NCBI RefSeq assembly: GCF_016124105.1
Contig: NZ_JADGMQ010000004.1
Coordinates: forward strand, 124,001-188,000
Origin: Aquamicrobium zhengzhouense
GTDB taxonomy: Bacteria; Pseudomonadota; Alphaproteobacteria; Rhizobiales; Rhizobiaceae
DNA length: 64,000 nucleotides
Direction of reading: 5' to 3'
Shown here: piece by piece, positions 54,956-64,000 of the stretch
How positions within the stretch are numbered: position 1 is the stretch's first letter
Layout of the letters: every line of letters begins with the position of its first letter
Made by a program: the position numbers and the translations under genes
The notes under the pieces: model-generated
What the model saw: only the letters and a program-made list of their open reading frames with translations
Databases searched by the model: none
What the model was told of the DNA's origin: nothing

Positions 54956-56084
54956 CGATGTCGACGCCCTGCGCGACGTCGTTCGCCGCTTTGCGCAAGA
55001 GCGGATCGCACCACAAGCCGCCAGAATAGACGCCGAAAACGAATTCCCCCCTGCTCTTTGGCCTGAGATGGGAGAACTTGGTCTTCTCGGCATGACGGCG
55101 GATCCTCATTATGGCGGGACCGGAATGGGCTATCTCGCCCACGTCGTCGCGATGGAGGAGATTTCGCGAGCCTCTGCCTCCGTGGGGCTTTCTTACGGCG
55201 CTCACTCCAACCTATGCGTCAACCAGATTAACCGGTGGGGCACGGAAGCACAGAAAGAAAGGTATCTTCCCGAGCTGTGCACCGGGCATGCCGTCGGTGC
55301 GCTTGCCATGTCTGAAGCTGGCTCCGGTTCCGACGTCGTCTCCATGCGCTTGCGTGCCGACAAGAAGAACGATCGCTTCGTCCTCAACGGATCGAAAATG
55401 TGGATCACCAACGGGCCAGATGCTCAGACCATGGTGGTCTATGCAAAGACGGATCCAGAAAACAGTTCGCGCGGGATCACCGCCTTCATCATCGGGAAAT
55501 CCATGCCGGGATTTTCCGTAGCACAGAAACTCGACAAGCTCGGGATGCGCGGCTCCAACACCGGTGAGCTGGTTTTCCAGGACGTGGAGGTCCCGTTTGA
55601 GAATGTCCTGCACGAGGAAGGACGTGGAGTTGAGGTCCTCATGTCAGGACTGGATTATGAGCGCGTAGTGCTTTCCGGAGGGCCACTCGGGATCATGGCC
55701 GCTGCACTGGACGCTGCTGTCCCTTACGCTCAGGAACGCCAGCAATTCGGGCAGCCAATCGGTGCATTTCAGCTGGTACAGGGTAAGCTTGCCGACATGT
55801 ACACCACGATGAACGCCTGCCGTGCTTATGTCTATGCCGTCGCGTCCGCCTGCGACCGGAAGGAAACGACCCGCAAGGACGCCGCCGGGTGCATCCTCTA
55901 CGCCGCAGAGAAGGCTACACAGATCGCACTCGACGCAATCCAGCTTCTCGGCGGCAATGGCTACATCAACGAATACCCGACCGGACGATTGCTACGGGAC
56001 GCCAAACTCTACGAGATTGGCGCAGGCACCAGCGAGATCCGGCGCTGGCTTATCGGCCGGGAGATGATGGCCGAAGCCGTTTGA
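54921..56084 (+). CDS. ivd: Isovaleryl-CoA dehydrogenase
   Basis: 387 residues of the acyl-CoA dehydrogenase family. The catalytic base is Glu247 in [14 protein letters not shown], the position and context specific to isovaleryl-CoA dehydrogenases; other members use a different Glu. The ending ([30 protein letters not shown], split here by the 20-residue limit as [10 protein letters not shown] and IGAGTSE) is equally typical. It oxidises isovaleryl-CoA to 3-methylcrotonyl-CoA in leucine breakdown, passing electrons to ETF. The start overlaps the end of the TetR frame. Confidence 0.95.
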   Translation: MYDHVMNFGLGDDVDALRDVVRRFAQERIAPQAARIDAENEFPPALWPEMGELGLLGMTADPHYGGTGMGYLAHVVAMEEISRASASVGLSYGAHSNLCVNQINRWGTEAQKERYLPELCTGHAVGALAMSEAGSGSDVVSMRLRADKKNDRFVLNGSKMWITNGPDAQTMVVYAKTDPENSSRGITAFIIGKSMPGFSVAQKLDKLGMRGSNTGELVFQDVEVPFENVLHEEGRGVEVLMSGLDYERVVLSGGPLGIMAAALDAAVPYAQERQQFGQPIGAFQLVQGKLADMYTTMNACRAYVYAVASACDRKETTRKDAAGCILYAAEKATQIALDAIQLLGGNGYINEYPTGRLLRDAKLYEIGAGTSEIRRWLIGREMMAEAV

Positions 56085-56137
56085 CCCCTTCCCCAACACT
56101 TCTTTAGAGGCCACACTCGACGCAACTTCGAGAGGAT

Positions 56138-57748
56138 ATGATGCCGAAATTTCACTCGCAGCTGTCCACCTCTTCAGATGCGTTCAAGGCAAATGCCGAG
56201 GCGATGAAGGCGCTTGTTGCTGACATTGCAGAGAAGGCCATGATCGTCGAACGTGGCGGGACGGACGAGGCACGCGAGCGGCACGTTGCGCGCGGAAAGC
56301 TCCTTCCTCGCGAGCGACTTGCACAATTGATCGACGTGGGCTCACCGTTTCTCGAGATCGGCCAGTTCGCAGCGTGGGGTATGTACGATGACCAGATCCG
56401 GTCGGCAGGACTGATTGCTGGAATTGGGCGCGTCGAAGGCGTCGAATGCGTGATCGTCATCAACGACGCCACCGTCAAAGGCGGGACCTACTACCCGGTC
56501 ACGGTCAAAAAGCATCTGCGGGCGCAGGAAATCGCCATGCAGAACAAGCTGCCCTGCATTTACCTGGTAGATTCAGGCGGCGCGAATCTGCCGAACCAGG
56601 ATGAGGTTTTTCCCGACCGCGAACATTTCGGCCGAATCTTTTACAATCAGGCCAACATGTCGGCAGCGGGAATTCCGCAGATTGCCTGCGTGATGGGATC
56701 TTGTACCGCCGGAGGCGCGTATGTGCCCGCAATGTCCGACGAAACGATCATGGTGAAGAATCAGGCGACGATCTTCCTGGGCGGCCCGCCACTTGTAAAA
56801 GCGGCAACCGGCGAAGAAGTCACCGCCGAGGCGCTTGGTGGTGCCGATCTGCACACGCGCGAATCCGGCGTCGCCGATCATTATGCGGTAGACGATCGAC
56901 ATGCGCTCGAGATCGTCCGGCGGATCGTACGCAATCTGAACCGCGAAAAGACAATCGCAACCAAACTGCTCCCTCCCAAAGCTCCGTTTTATGATCCGTC
57001 CGAAATTTACGGCGTCGTTCCAACAGATCTTCGAAAGCCGTATGATGTACGCGAGGTTATCGCCCGGCTGGTGGACGGTTCGGAGTTCGACGAGTTCAAG
57101 CAGAACTATGGCACGACGCTCGTCACCGGCTTTGCGCATCTTTATGGAATACCCGTCGGGATCATCGGCAACAATGGAGTGCTTTTTTCGGAGAGCGCAC
57201 TCAAAGGCGCTCACTTCATCGAGCTATGCTGCCAGCGAAAAATCCCGCTGATCTTCTTGCAGAACATCACCGGGTTCATGGTCGGCCGCAAATACGAGGC
57301 CGGTGGCATCGCCAAGGACGGTGCAAAACTCGTCACGGCAGTCGCGACCGCGCAGGTTCCGAAGGTGACAGTCATCATCGGCGGTTCGTTTGGGGCCGGC
57401 AATTACGGCATGTGCGGGCGTGCTTATTCACCACGCTTCCTGTGGATGTGGCCGAACGCGCGCATCTCGGTGATGGGCGGGGAACAGGCGGCTACTGTGC
57501 TGGCCTTGGTGAGGCGCGAAGGGATCGAGCGGCGTGGCGGCAGCTGGTCAGCCGAAGAGGAAGCCAAATTTCGCGCACCGATCCTCGAAAAATACGAGCG
57601 CGAGGGGCATCCGCTCTACTCATCCGCGCGACTGTGGGATGATGGCATCATCGACCCGGCAAAAACACGGGATGTTCTGGCGCTTAGCCTGTCTGCGGCG
57701 CTTAATGCGCCCGTGGAGGACACAAGGTTCGGCGTGTTCCGCATGTAG
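56138..57748 (+). CDS. mccB: Methylcrotonyl-CoA carboxylase, beta (carboxyltransferase) subunit
   Basis: 536 residues with two crotonase-like carboxyltransferase domains: residues about 20-290 ([38 protein letters not shown]) and 300-530 ([16 protein letters not shown]-type text, [23 protein letters not shown]). It transfers the carboxyl group from biotin to 3-methylcrotonyl-CoA. ATG 56138 and the next ATG are both possible starts. It follows the dehydrogenase by 53 bases. Its alpha subunit gene lies 4.6 kb away at 62333. Confidence 0.95.
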   Translation: MMPKFHSQLSTSSDAFKANAEAMKALVADIAEKAMIVERGGTDEARERHVARGKLLPRERLAQLIDVGSPFLEIGQFAAWGMYDDQIRSAGLIAGIGRVEGVECVIVINDATVKGGTYYPVTVKKHLRAQEIAMQNKLPCIYLVDSGGANLPNQDEVFPDREHFGRIFYNQANMSAAGIPQIACVMGSCTAGGAYVPAMSDETIMVKNQATIFLGGPPLVKAATGEEVTAEALGGADLHTRESGVADHYAVDDRHALEIVRRIVRNLNREKTIATKLLPPKAPFYDPSEIYGVVPTDLRKPYDVREVIARLVDGSEFDEFKQNYGTTLVTGFAHLYGIPVGIIGNNGVLFSESALKGAHFIELCCQRKIPLIFLQNITGFMVGRKYEAGGIAKDGAKLVTAVATAQVPKVTVIIGGSFGAGNYGMCGRAYSPRFLWMWPNARISVMGGEQAATVLALVRREGIERRGGSWSAEEEAKFRAPILEKYEREGHPLYSSARLWDDGIIDPAKTRDVLALSLSAALNAPVEDTRFGVFRM

Positions 57749-57762
57749 CGATCCGAACGAAA

Positions 57763-57790
57763 CAAGTGCCCGTCTCGCGATGGGCACTTG
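57763..57790. terminator. Terminator between mccB and the min operon
   Basis: CAAGTGCCC (57763-57771) and GGGCACTTG (57782-57790) form a 9-bp stem with a 10-base loop in the convergent gap. It is followed by GATTTTCC on the plus strand and by a weak tract on the other, and probably serves both directions. Confidence 0.75.
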
Positions 57791-57805
57791 GATTTTCCGC
57801 TGTGG

Positions 57806-58006
57806 TCAGGCGTTGCCGTGAGCATGAACTGCTGCGGTGGACGCGCCAGCGTTTGGCGCAACACCGGCAGCTTCCTCGCACTGTTCGACATGTCGCAATA
57901 GTGCCTGATTGTTCAGCACCGCGCTGATCGTCGTAATGTCGCGCCCCTGGTAGCGGGGCAGCTGCTGGACTTCCTTCAGCCGTTCGAGAAGTGCGAGTCG
58001 GGTCAT
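57806..58006 (-). CDS. Small protein downstream of minE
   Basis: 66 residues from ATG 58006, preceded by AAGGGA. The text MTRLALLERLKEVQQLPRY begins an amphipathic helix, and the middle has ISAVLNNQALLRHVEQCEE, so the first 45 residues are probably helical; the end is Ala/His-rich and loose. I do not recognise it. It lies 43 bases after the minE stop on the same strand and may be cotranscribed with minCDE. A longer in-frame start at 58120 would run through minE. Confidence 0.6.
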   Translation of the reverse strand: MTRLALLERLKEVQQLPRYQGRDITTISAVLNNQALLRHVEQCEEAAGVAPNAGASTAAVHAHGNA

Positions 58007-58049
58007 GGTAATCCCTTCCTTGACTGCAGGTGTTTCAGTGAATTCCGGA

Positions 58050-58319
58050 TCAGGCTGCCTTTTTGCTGCCCTTGAACGGAATCTCGATATCGACCGCCAG
58101 GGTCGACATCTGGTCGCCACGCTCCATCGTCACACTGACCTTTTCCTGGTCAATCTTCATGTGCTTCTGGATCACGCGGAGAATCTCATCCCGCAGCTTC
58201 GCAACCAGATCGGAATCGCCGCCGACGGCTGCGCGCTCATGCGCCAGCAGGACCTGTAGCCTTTCGCGGGCTGCGGGTGCCGATGAGGGTGGACGGGAGA
58301 ATATGCGGAACAGGTTCAT
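58050..58319 (-). CDS. minE: Cell division topological specificity factor MinE
   Basis: 89 residues: membrane-binding start MNLFRIFSRPPS, MinD-contact region ARERLQVLLAHERA, then VSVTMERGDQMSTLAVDIEIPF. It drives MinD off the membrane and produces the oscillation that confines the division site to midcell. Its start overlaps the minD stop by four bases. Confidence 0.96.
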   Translation of the reverse strand: MNLFRIFSRPPSSAPAARERLQVLLAHERAAVGGDSDLVAKLRDEILRVIQKHMKIDQEKVSVTMERGDQMSTLAVDIEIPFKGSKKAA

Positions 58320-59134
58320 GCCGCTTTCCTTCCGAAGATCTTGCCGAAGAAGCCCCGCTTCTCGTTGCTGGGCACTGTAACTTCCAGGGTCTCGCCCTTG
58401 AGCCTGCGCGCGGCGTCGAAATATGCCTTGGACGGCGCGCTGTTGCCGTCAGCGATGGTCACCGGCGCACCGACGTTCGAGGCGCGAAGAACATCCATGC
58501 TCTCGGGGATGATGCCCAGAAGCGGGATCGAAAGTATCTCAAGGACATCATCGACTTTAAGCATGTCGCCGCGCTGCGCCCGAACTGGATCGTAGCGGGT
58601 CAGCAACAGGTGCTTATCCATGCGCTCGCCAGTTTCTGCCTTGAGAGTTTTGGAATCCAGCAGGCCGATAATACGGTCAGAGTCACGGACCGAGGAGACT
58701 TCCGGGTTGGTGACGACGATGGCAACGTCGGCATGGCGCATGGCCAGCGTTGCACCACGCTCAATGCCAGCAGGACTGTCGCAGATGACCCAGTCGAAGC
58801 TCTTCTTGAGCGCGGCGATGACCTTCTCGACGCCTTCCGGAGTCAGATTGTCCTTGTCGCGAGTTTGTGAGGCGGGCAACAGGTAGAGCGTCTCAAGACG
58901 CTTGTCGCGGATCAGCGCCTGGGTGAGCTTGGCGTCGCCCTGAATGACGTTGACGATATCGTACACCACCCGGCGCTCTGCGCCCATGACAAGGTCAAGG
59001 TTCCGCAGACCAACGTCAAAATCCACGACGACAACCTTCTCGCCACCCTGTGCGAGTGCGGCGCCGAGCGCAGCAGACGACGTCGTCTTGCCAACGCCGC
59101 CTTTGCCCGAAGTAACAACGATTACCTTGCCCAT
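58316..59134 (-). CDS. minD: Septum-site determining ATPase MinD
   Basis: 272 residues. The deviant Walker A is KGGVGKTT (11-18) after VIVVTSG, and the C-terminal amphipathic helix KRGFFGKIFGRK anchors it to the membrane in the ATP state. It recruits MinC. ATG 59134 has AGGAGAG upstream; in-frame starts further up run through minC. Third-position composition matches its neighbours. Confidence 0.97.
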   Translation of the reverse strand: MGKVIVVTSGKGGVGKTTSSAALGAALAQGGEKVVVVDFDVGLRNLDLVMGAERRVVYDIVNVIQGDAKLTQALIRDKRLETLYLLPASQTRDKDNLTPEGVEKVIAALKKSFDWVICDSPAGIERGATLAMRHADVAIVVTNPEVSSVRDSDRIIGLLDSKTLKAETGERMDKHLLLTRYDPVRAQRGDMLKVDDVLEILSIPLLGIIPESMDVLRASNVGAPVTIADGNSAPSKAYFDAARRLKGETLEVTVPSNEKRGFFGKIFGRKAA

Positions 59135-59165
59135 AAAACTCTCCTGTTGTTGGGCTGCCTGCTGC

Positions 59166-59921
59166 TCAGCCAAGTGTGTCAGTCCTGATTGTCTCGCCTT
59201 CCAGCCAGATTTGCACTGACTGCCCGTGCAGGTCCTGCTCAAGGTCCTCGGCTGTTTTGTAGTAGCCATCGATGGCGATGAGCTCGGCCTCCAGCTTGCG
59301 GCAGAAAATGCGCGCACTGGAGTGCCCCATTGTGCCGGCCAGCGCGCGTCCGCGCAGTGTGCCGTAAACGTGGATCGATCCGCCGGCGATGATCTCGGCG
59401 CCGGAAGCAACAGAGCCGACGATCGTGACGTCCCCGTCCGGATAGAAAATCGACTGACCAGAGCGAACCGGCTCGGAAACCATGAGCGAGGGAGCAGCCT
59501 TTACCGATGGCAACTCCACCGGCACGACCGTGTCCGCGTCTTCCTTGCCCTTCAGCGCGACGACAGCTTCTTCCTTAGAAGCGGCCGCAGGCGGCTCGAT
59601 ATCCCCTGCCGGCCGGCCATCAGTCATGGCCGGCGGGAGATCCGGCGCCAGCATCGAAGGCCGCGCACCCTCCACACCCATCACCCGGACATTGCGGGAG
59701 CTCAGCTGATTGACCAGCTCACGCAGCTGCTCACGATCGATCGCGAGGTCCGTGACGTCGAGAACGACGGGGCGGCGCAAGAAGAACCCGGCCGAGCGCG
59801 CCGCCAGATCATCCAGCCTGACCAGCCAGTCTTCGAACGGAAGATCAGGCGTCAGCGCGAGGGCAAGGAAAGAGCGCCCCTTGAGGCGGATAGGCCTAGG
59901 TTGAGTTAACACGTCGTTCAT
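59166..59921 (-). CDS. minC: Septum-site determining inhibitor MinC
   Basis: 251 residues: N-terminal FtsZ-antagonising domain (about 1-105, LKGRSFLALALTPD), a variable linker, and the C-terminal beta-helix that dimerises and binds MinD (IFYPDGDVTIVGSVASGAEI, GGSIHVYGTLRGRALAG). The ATG at 59921 has no strong ribosome site. It heads minCDE, and a perfect CtrA box lies 42 bases upstream. Confidence 0.95.
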   Translation of the reverse strand: MNDVLTQPRPIRLKGRSFLALALTPDLPFEDWLVRLDDLAARSAGFFLRRPVVLDVTDLAIDREQLRELVNQLSSRNVRVMGVEGARPSMLAPDLPPAMTDGRPAGDIEPPAAASKEEAVVALKGKEDADTVVPVELPSVKAAPSLMVSEPVRSGQSIFYPDGDVTIVGSVASGAEIIAGGSIHVYGTLRGRALAGTMGHSSARIFCRKLEAELIAIDGYYKTAEDLEQDLHGQSVQIWLEGETIRTDTLG

Positions 59922-60286
59922 CTTGGTAAATTTTCGGTTTGTTCGGTGTATCGAGAAATTGGTTAACAAAAGGTTAAATTGGCACCTCTTCCGCTACGCC
60001 AACATACCCAATTCGGCCTCTTTTTCATCTTCGCGGCATCTGGGCGCGTGGCGTATTTATTTAACGATTTCATCCACTTGACCTCGCAGCGAGTATTGAA
60101 ATTAAATGTTACCACCTCCTCATTGCCCGAGGCTTGCGCCGATGATCGGCAAGAGCGGTGCGGAACCGGACGGCGTGTTAAGACGCGCAGCACTTTCTAG
60201 CTCCCTGATGTCCTGCTATGGCCCAGCGCCTCGTGCCCGATACAAGAGCCGGACAGCACGAAGAGCGAATCGGTGAGTGGCAACGC
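59922..60286. other. Divergent intergenic region between minC and the flavoprotein gene
   Basis: About 365 bases, unusually AT-rich at 59930-60110, separating two divergent genes. It holds the CtrA box listed separately and several isolated TTAA half sites (for example near 60061). I see no gene or stable hairpin. Confidence 0.5.
59963..59977. promoter_or_regulatory. CtrA box TTAA-N7-TTAA upstream of minC
   Basis: TTAA at 59963-59966, seven bases, TTAA at 59974-59977: a full match to the CtrA consensus, 42 bases before the minC ATG. The cell cycle regulator CtrA is reported to control the min genes in Sinorhizobium meliloti, so the site is biologically plausible. Confidence 0.65.
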
Positions 60287-61498
60287 ATGGCGCATATTCA
60301 AACCTTCGATACAGTCATTCTTGGGGCGGGTGCTGCAGGAATGATGTGCGCGATCCACGCTGCCTCCAAGGGAGGACGCGTTCTCGTCGTCGACCACGCA
60401 AAGGCACCAGGAGAAAAGATCCGCATTTCTGGCGGTGGGCGCTGCAACTTCACCAACCTTGGGACCACTGCCAAGAACTTCCTGTCGGCAAATCCCCATT
60501 TCGCAAAGTCGGCCATCAGCCGCTTCACGCAACACGACTTCATCGCAATGGTGGACAGGCACCGGATCGCCTGGCACGAGAAAACGCTTGGGCAGCTCTT
60601 CTGCGACAACTCCGCCAAGGACATTATCGAGATGCTCGCGCGAGAGATGGAGCAGAACGGCTGCGAGCTGAGACTGCGCACGACCCTTGAGACTGTCACG
60701 AAAAATGAGAGCGGGTTCACCGTCGCGCTGGGTGGTGACGGAAGCGCGCGCATCCAATGCACCAATTTTGTTGTGGCTTGCGGCGGCAAGTCGATTCCCA
60801 AGATGGGCGCATCCGGGCTTGGGTATCAAATAGCGGAACAGTTCGGCCTAAAGGTCACGGAAACACGGGCCGGGCTCGTACCGCTCACTTTCGGCGAAGA
60901 CATTCTTCCGCATTTCAGGGAAATGGCAGGCGTCGCCGCCGACGCACGCGTTTCCTGCGGCAAGACATCTTTTGAGGAAGCCGTCCTCTTCACGCATCGC
61001 GGCCTTTCCGGCCCCGCCATCTTGCAGATTTCGTCCTACTGGCGCGAGAAGCAGCCGATCCGCGTTGCGTTCCTGCCGAGGGACGACGTCGCGGGGCAGC
61101 TGATGAACGCCAAACGTCAGAACCCGCGCCAGCAAATTGCCACCGCAATCGCGGATTTGCTGCCCAAGCGGCTGGCGGCCTATCTGACGCAGGCCCATGG
61201 ATGGAAAGGCAATCTCGCCGATGCAAGCGACAAGAAACTCGCCGATGTCGCCGCGACCATTCAGGGTTGGGAAGTCCTTCCAATCGGCTCGGAAGGCTAT
61301 CGCACTGCCGAAGTTACTCTCGGTGGTGTCGAGACTAGCGACCTGAACTCGAAGTCCATGGAAGCGCGAAACGTACCCGGCCTGTTCTTCATTGGGGAGG
61401 TCGTAGACGTGACAGGCTGGCTGGGCGGGTACAATTTCCAGTGGGCATGGTCGTCTGGATGGGCGGCAGGCAAGGCGATCGCCGAACACTCAGCCTAG
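60287..61498 (+). CDS. NAD(P)/FAD-dependent oxidoreductase of the HI0933/BaiN family
   Basis: 403 residues. An FAD Rossmann motif VILGAGAAGMMCAIHAAS lies near the N-terminus; GEKIRISGGGRCNFTN and FVVACGGKSIPKMGASG follow, and FFIGEVVDVTGWLGGYNFQWAWSSG is at the end (shown here only in parts: GEVVDVTGW, GGYNFQWAW). The reaction of this family is mostly undefined. ATG 60287 is chosen over 60218 for the GGTGAG site and the family start. It is divergent from minC and convergent with the DUF922 gene. Confidence 0.88.
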   Translation: MAHIQTFDTVILGAGAAGMMCAIHAASKGGRVLVVDHAKAPGEKIRISGGGRCNFTNLGTTAKNFLSANPHFAKSAISRFTQHDFIAMVDRHRIAWHEKTLGQLFCDNSAKDIIEMLAREMEQNGCELRLRTTLETVTKNESGFTVALGGDGSARIQCTNFVVACGGKSIPKMGASGLGYQIAEQFGLKVTETRAGLVPLTFGEDILPHFREMAGVAADARVSCGKTSFEEAVLFTHRGLSGPAILQISSYWREKQPIRVAFLPRDDVAGQLMNAKRQNPRQQIATAIADLLPKRLAAYLTQAHGWKGNLADASDKKLADVAATIQGWEVLPIGSEGYRTAEVTLGGVETSDLNSKSMEARNVPGLFFIGEVVDVTGWLGGYNFQWAWSSGWAAGKAIAEHSA

Positions 61499-61611
61499 CG
61501 GCACCTGCCGAGCGCGTCTTTTGCCAGCCTCTCTGGCCTTGCAGAAGCGGTAGAGCGGTTCAATGCCTACCGTTTAATGCTCACAGAAGTCATCGAGGCA
61601 TTACGTTCAAG

Positions 61612-62214
61612 TCAGCCGTCGCCGTTGACCAGGTCCAGCACCAGCCGATGGACGTTGCCGCCATTACTCATCTCGACCCGGTCGAAGTCGCGACTGCGAG
61701 CACGCTGACGCTCGGATATCGGGCCAAGCTTTGCTTGAAGCGCCGCCCGCACTTTCTTGCAGTCGGGATCATTTGGCGCGCTGAGGCCGACGGATACCTT
61801 CTCGATCTCACGGACCATATCGACGATGATGTCGCCATGCACCCTTTCGTGCACTGTAACGCCCTTGATGAAGCGGTCCCACAATTCCTTTGTCGCCGCA
61901 GGCATGCTCCCGCTCGCCTTGGGCAGGCGGTAGGTAATGGTGAGGTTTGGCCGCGCCGTGACCAGCTTGCACGAGCCATCCGGCTGAGGTCGATAATCTC
62001 GGGACCAGAGCAGCCTGAAGTCCGTATAAGCAATGACATTACCTGCTCCGATGCGCGGGCCATTCGCGCCAATCGATTGGTAGAGCTCAATCCCGGTTGT
62101 TCCACGCACCTGATAGTGCTCGATACGCTCCTGCGGCCTCCAGTCGGCATGCGCGGCGGTAGTCGCTGCCGAAAGGCAGGCGGAATAGATCAAGACTCGA
62201 AACGGGTTGAGCAT
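61612..62214 (-). CDS. DUF922 secreted protein with HExxH motif
   Basis: 200 residues from ATG 62214, preceded by GGAGG. A signal peptide (about 1-22, ending AAHA) is followed by a DUF922 domain. HERVHGD at about 122 gives the HExxH zinc-protease pattern and matches the TVHERVHGDI text of the family. It should act in the periplasm as a possible metalloprotease; no substrate is known. It overlaps neither neighbour and is not obviously linked to leucine catabolism. Confidence 0.85.
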   Translation of the reverse strand: MLNPFRVLIYSACLSAATTAAHADWRPQERIEHYQVRGTTGIELYQSIGANGPRIGAGNVIAYTDFRLLWSRDYRPQPDGSCKLVTARPNLTITYRLPKASGSMPAATKELWDRFIKGVTVHERVHGDIIVDMVREIEKVSVGLSAPNDPDCKKVRAALQAKLGPISERQRARSRDFDRVEMSNGGNVHRLVLDLVNGDG

Positions 62215-62332
62215 CTGGCCTCCAAATATTGCGTACAAGATGGGCCGCATTTTTCCGCAAATACAAGCTTCAGCCACGCTGGACGAGCGTTAATCGCTTC
62301 CCTACTCTGCTCCGGGGCAAATGGAGCACGCG

Positions 62333-64000
62333 ATGTTCGACAAGATCCTGATCGCCAATCGCGGTGAAATCGCTTGCCGCATCATTAGAACGACGCGAAG
62401 GATGGGCATCGCGACTGTCGCCGTCTACTCGGATGCAGATGCACATGCGCTGCATGTGGAGATGGCGGATGAGGCCCATCACATCGGCGGCTCCCCCGTA
62501 AGCGATAGCTACCTTGTCGGTAATCGCATCATCCAAGCCGCGCTCGATTCCGGCGCGCAGGCGATCCATCCCGGATATGGCTTTCTGTCTGAAAATCCGG
62601 AATTCGTTGAAGCTGTCGAGGCGTCCGGCCTGATTTTCATCGGCCCCTCATCCAGAGCCATTCGAGCTATGGGGCTCAAAGATGCCGCCAAGCGCCTGAT
62701 GGACAGGGCAGGCGTCCCGGTCGTGCCGGGCTATCATGGAGAGGCACAGGAACTGGTGGTCCTCGCGACCAAAGCACGAGAGATCGGATATCCCGTCCTC
62801 ATCAAGGCGCGGGCTGGCGGCGGAGGCAGGGGCATGCGCCGGGTCGATGATCCGGATGCCTTTCACGAAGCGCTGGCCGCGGCCAAGCGCGAGGCCAAGG
62901 CTGCATTCGGCGATGAGCGTGTCCTGGTCGAAAAGTACATTGAAAAGCCGCGCCACATAGAAGTTCAGGTCTTCGGAGACATGCATGGCAATGTCGTCCA
63001 CCTGTACGAGCGCGATTGCTCCGCCCAGCGCCGTCACCAGAAAGTCATTGAAGAAGCGCCTGCGCCCGGCATGAGCGACGAGATGCGGGCGGCGATGACA
63101 GAGGCCGCCGTGACGGCAGCGAGGGCAATCGCCTACACCGGCGCTGGAACCATCGAATTCATTGTCGATGCCAGCGAGGGCCTTCGACCGGATCGCTTCT
63201 GGTTCATGGAAATGAACACCAGATTGCAGGTCGAGCATCCCGTCACGGAGATGATAACCGGCGTCGATCTGGTCGAATGGCAATTTCGGATTGCATCCGG
63301 CCAACCCCTGCCCTTGCGCCAGGAAGAGATCCCGCTCGACGGACACGCTTTCGAGGCGAGACTTTACGCGGAAGACGCGGCGAAAGGTTTTCTTCCGGCG
63401 ATCGGCACCCTCCATCACCTTGAATTTCCCCAAGGTCCCGGCGTGCGTGTTGAGACTGGCGTCCGACCGGGCGATGCCATCTCGCCATTCTATGACCCGA
63501 TGATCGCCAAGCTCGTCTGCCACGGACACGACCGGGAACAGGCGCTTTCCCGCCTCTACAAAGCGCTCACACACACCCGCATCGCAGGCTCGGTCGTCAA
63601 TACGGCTTTCCTCGCTGCATTGGCCGGCGATAGCGACTTCGCGGCTGGCGAAGTGGATACCGGCATGATCGAGCGCAAACATGCGGAACTGACGAAAATG
63701 GCTTTGCCAAACTTTCGTGATGTCGCTTTGGCCGCCGTTGGAGCAAACAGGATCGCGGTCACCCCTTCCGGTCAGGATCCTTGGGACGCGTTGGGCGGCT
63801 ATGCGCACTTTCACCCGATTGAGAGGTCGGTCCAGCTTTTATTCGGCGAAGAAGAGGTCGCCGCGCGTGTCTCAGTTAATCGAAATGGCAGCGCCCGCGT
63901 GGCGGTCGGCCCGATGACGACGACGATCGCGCAAGATGCTGGGTCGGGAGAAGCTGTCCGGTGGCCGGGCCATGTAACCGTTTTCGCGGGGCCATCGACT
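62333..64000 (+). CDS. mccA: Methylcrotonyl-CoA carboxylase, alpha (biotin carboxylase) subunit, 3' end outside window
   Basis: The frame is open to the last base: 556 residues are present of an expected 650-670. Biotin carboxylase features are complete: KILIANRGEIACRI at the start, HPGYGFLSENPEF, the ATP-grasp loop AGGGGRGMRRV, and EMNTRLQVEHPVTE. The biotin-carrier domain with its lysine must lie beyond the window. ATG 62333 has GGAG six bases upstream; an in-frame ATG at 62321 adds four residues. It carboxylates biotin with ATP and bicarbonate for the beta subunit encoded at 56138. Confidence 0.96.
   Translation, partial: MFDKILIANRGEIACRIIRTTRRMGIATVAVYSDADAHALHVEMADEAHHIGGSPVSDSYLVGNRIIQAALDSGAQAIHPGYGFLSENPEFVEAVEASGLIFIGPSSRAIRAMGLKDAAKRLMDRAGVPVVPGYHGEAQELVVLATKAREIGYPVLIKARAGGGGRGMRRVDDPDAFHEALAAAKREAKAAFGDERVLVEKYIEKPRHIEVQVFGDMHGNVVHLYERDCSAQRRHQKVIEEAPAPGMSDEMRAAMTEAAVTAARAIAYTGAGTIEFIVDASEGLRPDRFWFMEMNTRLQVEHPVTEMITGVDLVEWQFRIASGQPLPLRQEEIPLDGHAFEARLYAEDAAKGFLPAIGTLHHLEFPQGPGVRVETGVRPGDAISPFYDPMIAKLVCHGHDREQALSRLYKALTHTRIAGSVVNTAFLAALAGDSDFAAGEVDTGMIERKHAELTKMALPNFRDVALAAVGANRIAVTPSGQDPWDALGGYAHFHPIERSVQLLFGEEEVAARVSVNRNGSARVAVGPMTTTIAQDAGSGEAVRWPGHVTVFAGPST

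Noticed and set aside
62648-63814. Minus-strand frame of 388 codons opposite mccA
   Set aside because: It lies within a perfectly conserved biotin carboxylase on the other strand and shows no domain.

Overview
The window reads as a chromosome or chromid segment of a GC-rich alphaproteobacterium of the order Hyphomicrobiales (Rhizobiales), probably near Phyllobacteriaceae or Rhizobiaceae. The signs are a Rhizobiales-type porin, the rhizobial glycerol ABC operon glpDSTPQUV, a class II ribonucleotide reductase with a Cys-rich tail, GGAAC-N16/17-GTT motifs of the EcfG (RpoE2) general stress type, a CtrA box at min, and RIME-like palindromes. I see no tRNA, rRNA, CRISPR, insertion sequence or prophage. 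About 53 genes are intact, two are cut by the window edges and one is frameshifted.

1-7.0 kb: housekeeping and small membrane genes: the tail of an FAD/NAD(P)-binding protein, a disordered stress-type protein, two membrane proteins, a CinA-N/MoaB-like protein, a tandem universal stress protein, xanthine phosphoribosyltransferase, a NUDIX hydrolase and a PiT phosphate transporter. 7.0-12.6 kb: nrdJ behind a 650-base leader carrying two DnaA boxes and a nest of competing RNA helices, then an orphan winged-helix plus nuclease-like protein. 13.0-15.7 kb: a minus-strand operon of ECF sigma factor, anti-sigma factor, BAX-inhibitor-like protein and DUF2076 protein, with a candidate autoregulatory promoter.

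15.8-35.9 kb: a surface polysaccharide locus. It supplies GDP-mannose (manC, pmm) and dTDP-rhamnose (rfbC, rfbD, rfbA, rfbB), carries a 1363-residue methyltransferase/glycosyltransferase fusion, a Wzm/Wzt exporter, a type I secretion pair without a substrate gene, two GT2 enzymes, and an unrecognised acidic two-helix protein in the same operon as the GT2 pair. Together these suggest an ABC-exported O-antigen or capsule rich in rhamnose and mannose-derived sugars.

36.2-50.5 kb: stress and DNA repair around the glycerol operon: a GSP39-type dehydrogenase followed by topoisomerase IB (apparent CTG start), the glp operon on the minus strand, then ku-ligD and a second, convergent ku. Four GGAAC-N16/17-GTT sites lie in the window: before the disordered protein, the dehydrogenase-topoisomerase pair, and each ku gene.

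50.8-64 kb: a porin, a serine hydrolase, an aminotransferase, then leucine catabolism (frameshifted TetR regulator, isovaleryl-CoA dehydrogenase, methylcrotonyl-CoA carboxylase beta and, at the window end, alpha). The two carboxylase subunits are separated by minCDE on the opposite strand, a flavoprotein and a DUF922 protein. minC has a perfect TTAA-N7-TTAA CtrA box upstream.
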